Source: Curtobacterium salicis (lineage in GTDB: Bacteria; Actinomycetota; Actinomycetes; Actinomycetales; Microbacteriaceae). From it: a stretch of 64,000 bases of DNA. Below, piece by piece: positions 60,440-64,000 of this stretch. The notes under the pieces were generated by a model. It had not been told where the DNA came from, did no database searches, and saw only the letters and a program-made list of their open reading frames with translations. Both the position numbers and the translations under genes were made by a program. Positions within the stretch are counted from its first letter, which is position 1; each line of letters starts with the position of its first letter. Location of the stretch: positions 620,001 to 684,000 of the forward strand of contig NZ_JAAOYO010000001.1 in the NCBI RefSeq assembly GCF_011759505.1, read 5' to 3'.

Positions 60440-61459
60440 ATGCCCCTCGACGGAACTCCCCCGGACCGTGTCGGCTTCCTGACCATCGGGACGTTCGACC
60501 CCGCTCGCCCCGCACTCGGGATCGAGGACACGCTCCGCGTGATCGAGCGTGGCGAGGCCCTGGGCCTCGACAGCGCCTGGCTCCGCCATCGACACCTGCA
60601 GCACGGCATCTCGTCCCCGGTCGCGGTGATGGCGGCAGCGTCGCAGCGGACGTCGCGGATCGAGCTCGGCACGGCCGTCACGCCGATCGGTGCGGAGAAC
60701 CCCTTCCGCCTCGCCGAGGACCTCGGCACGGTGGACGTGCTGCTCGGCGGACGCCTGAACCCCGGCTTCTCCGCCGGGCCCCCGATGAACTACGACCTCT
60801 ACCGTGACGCGCTCTACCCGGACACCGCCGACCAGGAGGACCTCGGCCACGACCGTCTCCTCCGCTTCCGCGACCTCGTCCGCGGAGACCCGGTCACCGC
60901 CACCGTCGAGCGACGCGGCATCGAGGAGTTCTCGCGCTCGGTCCAACCCCTCAGCGCAGGCCTGGTCGACCGGCTCTGGTACGGGACGGGGAGCACCCGG
61001 TCGGCCGTCTGGGCCGCCGAGAACGGCTTCCACCTGCTCACCTCGAGCGTCACACGCAGCGAGGTCGGCACGGACTTCGCCACGAACCAGCGGGCCCAGA
61101 TCGACGCCTACCTCGACGCGCACCCCACCCCGGACACCGCCCGGATCTCCCAGGGCCTCGTGGTCATCCCGACGGACAGCGCGACACCGGAACAGCAGGC
61201 CCGGTACCGCCGGTACGTCGACTCGCGCTCCGGACGGGTCGGGGTGCCGTTCGGGCCCGGCGGGCTGCTCTTCGCCGCGGACCTGATGGGGAGCTCGGAG
61301 GAGATCGCCGACCGCCTGCGCGCCGACGCCGGCTACCAGGCGGTCACCGAGGTCGCGTTCGCCCTGCCGTTCGACCTCGAGCCGGACGACTCCGCCCAGA
61401 TCATCACCGACATCGCGGAGCGACTCGGTCCGGCACTCGGCTGGAGGCCGGCGGTCTGA
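60440..61459 (+). CDS. LLM class flavin-dependent oxidoreductase
   Basis: 339 residues: ALGIEDTLRVIERGEALGLDSAWLRHRHLQHGISSPVAVMAAAS, IELGTAVTPIGAENPFRLAEDLGTVDVLLGGRLNPGFSAG and LWYGTGSTRSAVWAAENGFHLLTSS. Luciferase-like flavin enzyme of a different subgroup from the three at 53-57 kb. Divergent from the GNAT-permease gene across 210 bp. The Arg/His (RHRH) in place of the usual EHH in that first loop marks this subgroup. Substrate unknown. Confidence 0.87.
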   Translation: MPLDGTPPDRVGFLTIGTFDPARPALGIEDTLRVIERGEALGLDSAWLRHRHLQHGISSPVAVMAAASQRTSRIELGTAVTPIGAENPFRLAEDLGTVDVLLGGRLNPGFSAGPPMNYDLYRDALYPDTADQEDLGHDRLLRFRDLVRGDPVTATVERRGIEEFSRSVQPLSAGLVDRLWYGTGSTRSAVWAAENGFHLLTSSVTRSEVGTDFATNQRAQIDAYLDAHPTPDTARISQGLVVIPTDSATPEQQARYRRYVDSRSGRVGVPFGPGGLLFAADLMGSSEEIADRLRADAGYQAVTEVAFALPFDLEPDDSAQIITDIAERLGPALGWRPAV

Positions 61460-61542
61460 GTCGCGGGCCCGTCACGCGGAACCGACGAGGGCGGCCGGTG
61501 GCCGGCCTGGAGGCACGTCCCGCGTGACCGGCGCGGGGTGCC

Positions 61543-61559
61543 GCACCGCGCCTCCCGTG
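61543..61559. repeat. half-copy of the GACGGGAGGC repeat
   Basis: GCACCGCGCCTCCCGTG, matching the right arm of the dispersed hairpin; the left arm in front (61510-61520, GAGGCACG) is weak. Confidence 0.35.
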
Positions 61560-61608
61560 TCTTCGAGTGGTGCTCGCGGTGCAGCAGGACGCCCAGTACC
61601 GTCGGACC

Positions 61609-61890
61609 ATGGACAACGGCTGGCGCGGAGCCCTCGCGGCGATCACGATCATCATGTTCGCCGGCGCGATCGGCACGGGGGTGAGCGCGCTCGTGGTCTT
61701 CTCCAAGACCGGCGGTGACATCGCGACCATCGCGGCGAACGTGCAGACCATCGTCTGGATGTCGAGCATCTCCCGGACACTGCTCATCGGCGCGTTCAGC
61801 ACGCTGGTCACCTGGCTGGCCGTGAGCACCGTGGTCCGTGAACACCAGAAGGACCGCGAGCACGCCACTCGGCTGGCGAACCGCGGCTGA
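61609..61890 (+). CDS. small membrane protein
   Basis: 93 residues. Two hydrophobic helices, AALAAITIIMFAGAIGTGVSALVVF and ISRTLLIGAFSTLVTWLAVSTVV, separated by a polar loop, and a basic tail HQKDREHATRLANRG. No family recognised. The ATG at 61609 is preferred over an upstream GTG because the residues before it are unlike a signal. No operon partner is obvious. Confidence 0.6.
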   Translation: MDNGWRGALAAITIIMFAGAIGTGVSALVVFSKTGGDIATIAANVQTIVWMSSISRTLLIGAFSTLVTWLAVSTVVREHQKDREHATRLANRG

Positions 61891-62139
61891 CGTCCCACGA
61901 CTGCGGACGGTGCGGCGGGCGTCAGTCGTGGCGTCGCACGACGCCGCCGGGGCTCCTGTGCGACCAGGGTGCCTGCTGCTCCGACGACGGACGCCGCACC
62001 ACGGCATCCGGTCGTGAGTCATCACCGAGGATGATGCCCCGTGCGATGCCGGGCTGGGACCATGTCGACGGACGGAGTCGCAGGTCGACGAGTGCGACCT
62101 GATCGACGACGATCACCCGCCCGACCGAGGGGACACGAC

Positions 62140-62466
62140 GTGACGACCGCAGAACAGACATCCCCGCCGAGGTCGAGGGCCTGGACGTTCGGATCGCTGA
62201 GCCTCTCCGGGCCGGTCCTGTTGGTCGCCGGCAACCTCCCCACGCAGTTCGGGTTCCCCCTGCTGCCCTGGGTCAGCATCCTGCTCGACCTGTGGTGCGT
62301 GGCGTCCGTGCTGCTCGGCATCATCGCGATCCGGATCGGCCGCGCCGACGCCACCGCTGTCGATCGGCCTCGCTCCGCACGCGCAGGGACCGCGCTCGGC
62401 ACACTGGCGCTGGTCGCCGATGGGTGCCTGTTCCTGCTGTGGTTCCTGACGCCGATGTCGTTCTGA
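62140..62466 (+). CDS. small membrane protein
   Basis: 108 residues from GTG 62140, which has GAGGGG 7 nt upstream. Three hydrophobic segments: SLSGPVLLVAGNLPTQF, WVSILLDLWCVASVLLGIIAIRIG and ALGTLALVADGCLFLLWFL. Resembles small DUF4190-like or unnamed actinobacterial membrane proteins without a clear match. A remnant of another gene begins right after its stop. Confidence 0.6.
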   Translation: MTTAEQTSPPRSRAWTFGSLSLSGPVLLVAGNLPTQFGFPLLPWVSILLDLWCVASVLLGIIAIRIGRADATAVDRPRSARAGTALGTLALVADGCLFLLWFLTPMSF

Positions 62467-62467
62467 C

Positions 62468-62660
62468 CGGGGCCGCTCCGACCTCGCCGCGAAGCATCTC
62501 GTGCGGACCCTGCACGATCTCGGGTGGGACGACGACTGGGTCGTCGACCTCGGCGGGATCAGCACCGCCCGCGGAACCGAGCCATGGCACTCATGGTGCC
62601 CGGCCTCCTCGGCGCGATCGGGTTCGTCCCCTTCGCAATTACCGTCGCCCGCTGCACCCC
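62468..62660 (+). pseudogene. remnant of an F420-dependent NADP reductase-like gene (3' end, frameshifted)
   Basis: The frame through 62501 reads SDLAAKHLVRTLHDLGWDDD then WVVDLGGISTARGTE. The frame shifts by two extra bases before the ATG at 62584 and continues MALMVPGLLGAIGFVPFAITVAR. Joined, this follows the C-terminal pattern of NADPH-dependent F420 reductase-like proteins (GW...DLGDI(T)xARGTEM...LxGALGxxxFNxxVVR). The N-terminal three quarters, including the Rossmann motif, are missing, so it cannot be functional. Confidence in the family is moderate because only about 55 residues remain. Confidence 0.5.
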
Positions 62661-62689
62661 ACCTCGACGTCCGACCCTCCGCCCGACGC

Positions 62690-63151
62690 TCACTCGGCAG
62701 GGGTGATGTGCCGTGCGGGGACCGGGCTGGAGTAGACGACGTTGGTGGTGATCCCGCCGAGCGTGGCGAGTCGTCCGGTGATCCGCTCGAGGTCACGCAT
62801 CGAACGAGCGAGGACCTTGATGATGAAGCAGTCCGCTCCGGTGACGTGGTGCGCCTCGATCACCTCGGGCATGTCCGCGACGAGGTCGTGGAAGGGTCGG
62901 TAGTTCCCCGACGGGTAGGCAAGTCGCACGAAAGCGGTCACGGTGTAGCCGAGGGCCTCGGCGTCGACAGTGATCGAGTACCCGGTGATCACGCCACCAT
63001 CGGTGAGCCGACGGACCCGCTCTGCCGTTGCGCTCGCGGACAGGTTCACGACGCGAGCCAGTTGCGCGATGCTCGTCCGGCCGTCCCGTTGCAGTTCGGC
63101 GATGATGTCGTGATCGGTGGTATCGAGGGTCTGCTGCGCATTCAACGGCAC
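62690..63151 (-). CDS. Lrp/AsnC family transcriptional regulator
   Basis: 153 residues. N-terminal helix-turn-helix (LDTTDHDIIAELQRDGRTSIAQLARVVNLSASATAERVRRLTDGGVI) and C-terminal RAM/AsnC ligand domain (VTAFVRLAYPSGNYRPFHDLVADMPEVIEAHHVTGADCFIIKVLA). Probably controls the divergent rhodanese gene 94 bp away. The GTG at 63151 fits the family; no clear Shine-Dalgarno. Base composition here is a little less GC-rich than in most of the window, which may point to transfer. Confidence 0.88.
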   Translation of the reverse strand: MPLNAQQTLDTTDHDIIAELQRDGRTSIAQLARVVNLSASATAERVRRLTDGGVITGYSITVDAEALGYTVTAFVRLAYPSGNYRPFHDLVADMPEVIEAHHVTGADCFIIKVLARSMRDLERITGRLATLGGITTNVVYSSPVPARHITPAE

Positions 63152-63245
63152 GGACGGGAATCTACCGTTCTTTCCGCGGCGGGACGCGCGGACGACCGTG
63201 CGATCGCTCTTCCACGAGCACGCCAAGTCGCGCTTTGATCGTCTG

Positions 63246-63668
63246 GTGCAGACGACACTGACTGCGGCTGACTTCTTCGCCGCCAAGCTGACCTACGAGA
63301 CCGACCCGTCCGACCTCGCCGCTGACCGGGCCGCCGGCACGGCGCTCACCGTGCTCGACGTCCGCGATGCGGCCGCCTGGGCTCAGGGGCGCATTCCGGG
63401 TGCCGTGCACGTGCCGAATGCCGAGCTGGCGGCCCGCGTGGCCGAGGTCCTGCCCGACCCCGGCGCGGCCGTGGTCGTCTACTGCTGGGGGCCGGGCTGC
63501 AACGGCAGCACCCGAGCCGCACTCACGCTTTCGCAGCTCGGCTACACGAACGTGCGAGAGCTCATCGGCGGGTTCGAGTACTGGGCGCGTGAGGGCCTCG
63601 CGGTCGTCTCGGACGCGGGGCGGTCCCGCCGGGCACCGGACCCGCTGACTGCCCCGGCAGCCGTGTGA
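63246..63668 (+). CDS. rhodanese-like domain protein
   Basis: 140 residues, a single rhodanese domain. TVLDVRDAAAWAQGRIPGAVHVPNAEL, then the active-site loop VVYCWGPGCNGSTRAAL with the catalytic Cys, and VRELIGGFEYWAREGL. It transfers sulfane sulfur from thiosulfate or persulfides. GTG 63246 gives the conserved opening TLTAADFFAAKLTYETDPSDL. Divergent Lrp-type regulator; a truncated GNAT frame follows. Confidence 0.88.
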   Translation: MQTTLTAADFFAAKLTYETDPSDLAADRAAGTALTVLDVRDAAAWAQGRIPGAVHVPNAELAARVAEVLPDPGAAVVVYCWGPGCNGSTRAALTLSQLGYTNVRELIGGFEYWAREGLAVVSDAGRSRRAPDPLTAPAAV

Positions 63669-63836
63669 TGGTCTCCGTACGCCGGGCCCGGATCGGAGCG
63701 GACTTCGCTCCGATTCGGGCCCTCGCCCAGTCACATGGGCGGTTCGGTCGAAGCGGCATCGTGGTACCGACGAACTGGTCTCGACGGATGGCCGACCTCA
63801 CCACAGCGGGCCGGATCGGCCTCTGGCCATGCCGCC
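63668..63836 (+). pseudogene. truncated GNAT-like N-terminus (remnant)
   Basis: ATG 63668 overlaps the rhodanese stop and encodes about 50 residues (MVSVRRARIGADFAPIRALA, then GIVVPTNWSRRMADLTTAGRIGLW) that look like the start of a GNAT acetyltransferase. The acetyl-CoA-binding half is absent. The frame then runs on into antisense of the convergent DUF1345 gene, so it is probably broken. Confidence 0.4.
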
Positions 63837-63843
63837 GCTCTGC

Positions 63844-64000
63844 TCATCCGCCTTGCGTCAGACCGGTGATCAGGTTGATGGCGACAGCGACCACGAAGGT
63901 GCCGAAGAAGTACGAGAGGAGCGCGTGGCCCATGGCGACGCGGCGCGAGGGGGTCGATGAACGCGTGATGCTGCTCGCGCTGTACGCCATCCCGATCGAG
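63844..64000 (-). CDS. DUF1345 domain membrane protein (partial, N-terminus outside window)
   Basis: The last 51 residues of a minus-strand gene with its stop at 63844-63846. SIGMAYSASSITRSSTPSRR, then VAMGHALLSYFFGTFVVAVAINLITGLTQGG, matches the C-terminal end of DUF1345 membrane proteins (HALLSYxFGTxxxAxxINLxxGL). The function of the family is unknown. Confidence 0.75.
   Translation of the reverse strand, partial: SIGMAYSASSITRSSTPSRRVAMGHALLSYFFGTFVVAVAINLITGLTQGG

Noticed and set aside
57948-60515. 855-codon frame joining the ATP-binding protein to upstream sequence
   Set aside because: The part before MSATISIRG is an out-of-frame reading of the GNAT-permease gene; the true ATPase start is at 58721 where the permease stop overlaps.
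63668-64000. Plus-strand frame open to the window end after the rhodanese gene
   Set aside because: Only the first 50 codons look protein-like; the remainder is antisense to a recognisable DUF1345 C-terminus, so I call it a truncated remnant rather than a gene.
1-64000. tRNA genes or insertion sequences
   Set aside because: I saw no tRNA-like cloverleaf with a TTCRA loop and no transposase; a tRNAscan-SE and ISfinder run would be needed to exclude them fully.

Overview
This window reads as chromosomal DNA from a very high-GC actinobacterium. It is probably a member of the Microbacteriaceae and most like Curtobacterium. The support is GlnR-type nitrogen control with two type I glutamine synthetases and GlnE, a polyphosphate glucokinase, an actinobacterial RNase P RNA, DUF4191/DUF4287 proteins, GTG/TTG starts and many 4-bp cistron overlaps. 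The genus is inferred from memory of gene content, not from a search.

Layout. 0-9 kb holds core metabolism: a PAC2 protein (partial), PepA, the E3 and E2 subunits of a 2-oxoacid dehydrogenase, a DUF4191 protein, an RDD protein and adenylylatable GlnA behind a textbook GlnR box. 9-14.5 kb starts with a repeat-rich intergenic stretch. It is followed by a tightly overlapping minus-strand operon (family 2 polysaccharide synthase, membrane-anchored GH26 glycosidase, UDP-glucose dehydrogenase) that probably makes a uronate-containing exopolysaccharide. 14.5-26.5 kb holds GlnE, GlnA2, a SPOR-like protein, Map, PpgK, rnpB, a degenerate zinc-ribbon coiled-coil protein, a Nif3-like protein, an unknown protein, an AraC regulator and an RsbW/RsbV-like pair. 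26.5-31 kb holds PEP carboxylase, then heme oxygenase and a siderophore-interacting protein, divergent around a DtxR/IdeR box.

31-37 kb is an accessory, defence-like stretch. It has a GIY-YIG protein, a zinc-ribbon/PD-(D/E)XK-like protein, an Xre/RES toxin-antitoxin pair with two copies of an 18-bp repeat in its promoter, and a retron-type reverse transcriptase. Directly upstream of the reverse transcriptase domain is an 18-bp inverted repeat (one mismatch) enclosing 127 nt with several hairpins. That is the a1/a2 layout of a retron msr-msd RNA, and it is my best candidate for an undescribed system.

37-52 kb holds a HIT protein, a CopC-like protein, membrane and hypothetical proteins, SDRs, an OafA/SGNH acyltransferase, an AI-2E-family protein, an APC permease, LtrA, a GNAT enzyme and a fatty acid desaturase. 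53-61.5 kb is a sulfur-acquisition-like cluster. Three overlapping flavin monooxygenases converge on an amino-acid-type ABC transporter whose permease is fused to an N-terminal GNAT acetyltransferase, and a fourth monooxygenase is divergent. The gene families match the Bacillus S-alkylcysteine (ytm/yxe) pathway. 61.5-64 kb holds small membrane proteins, a frameshifted remnant of an F420-dependent NADP reductase-like gene, an Lrp regulator divergent from a rhodanese, a truncated GNAT remnant and the 3' end of a DUF1345 gene.
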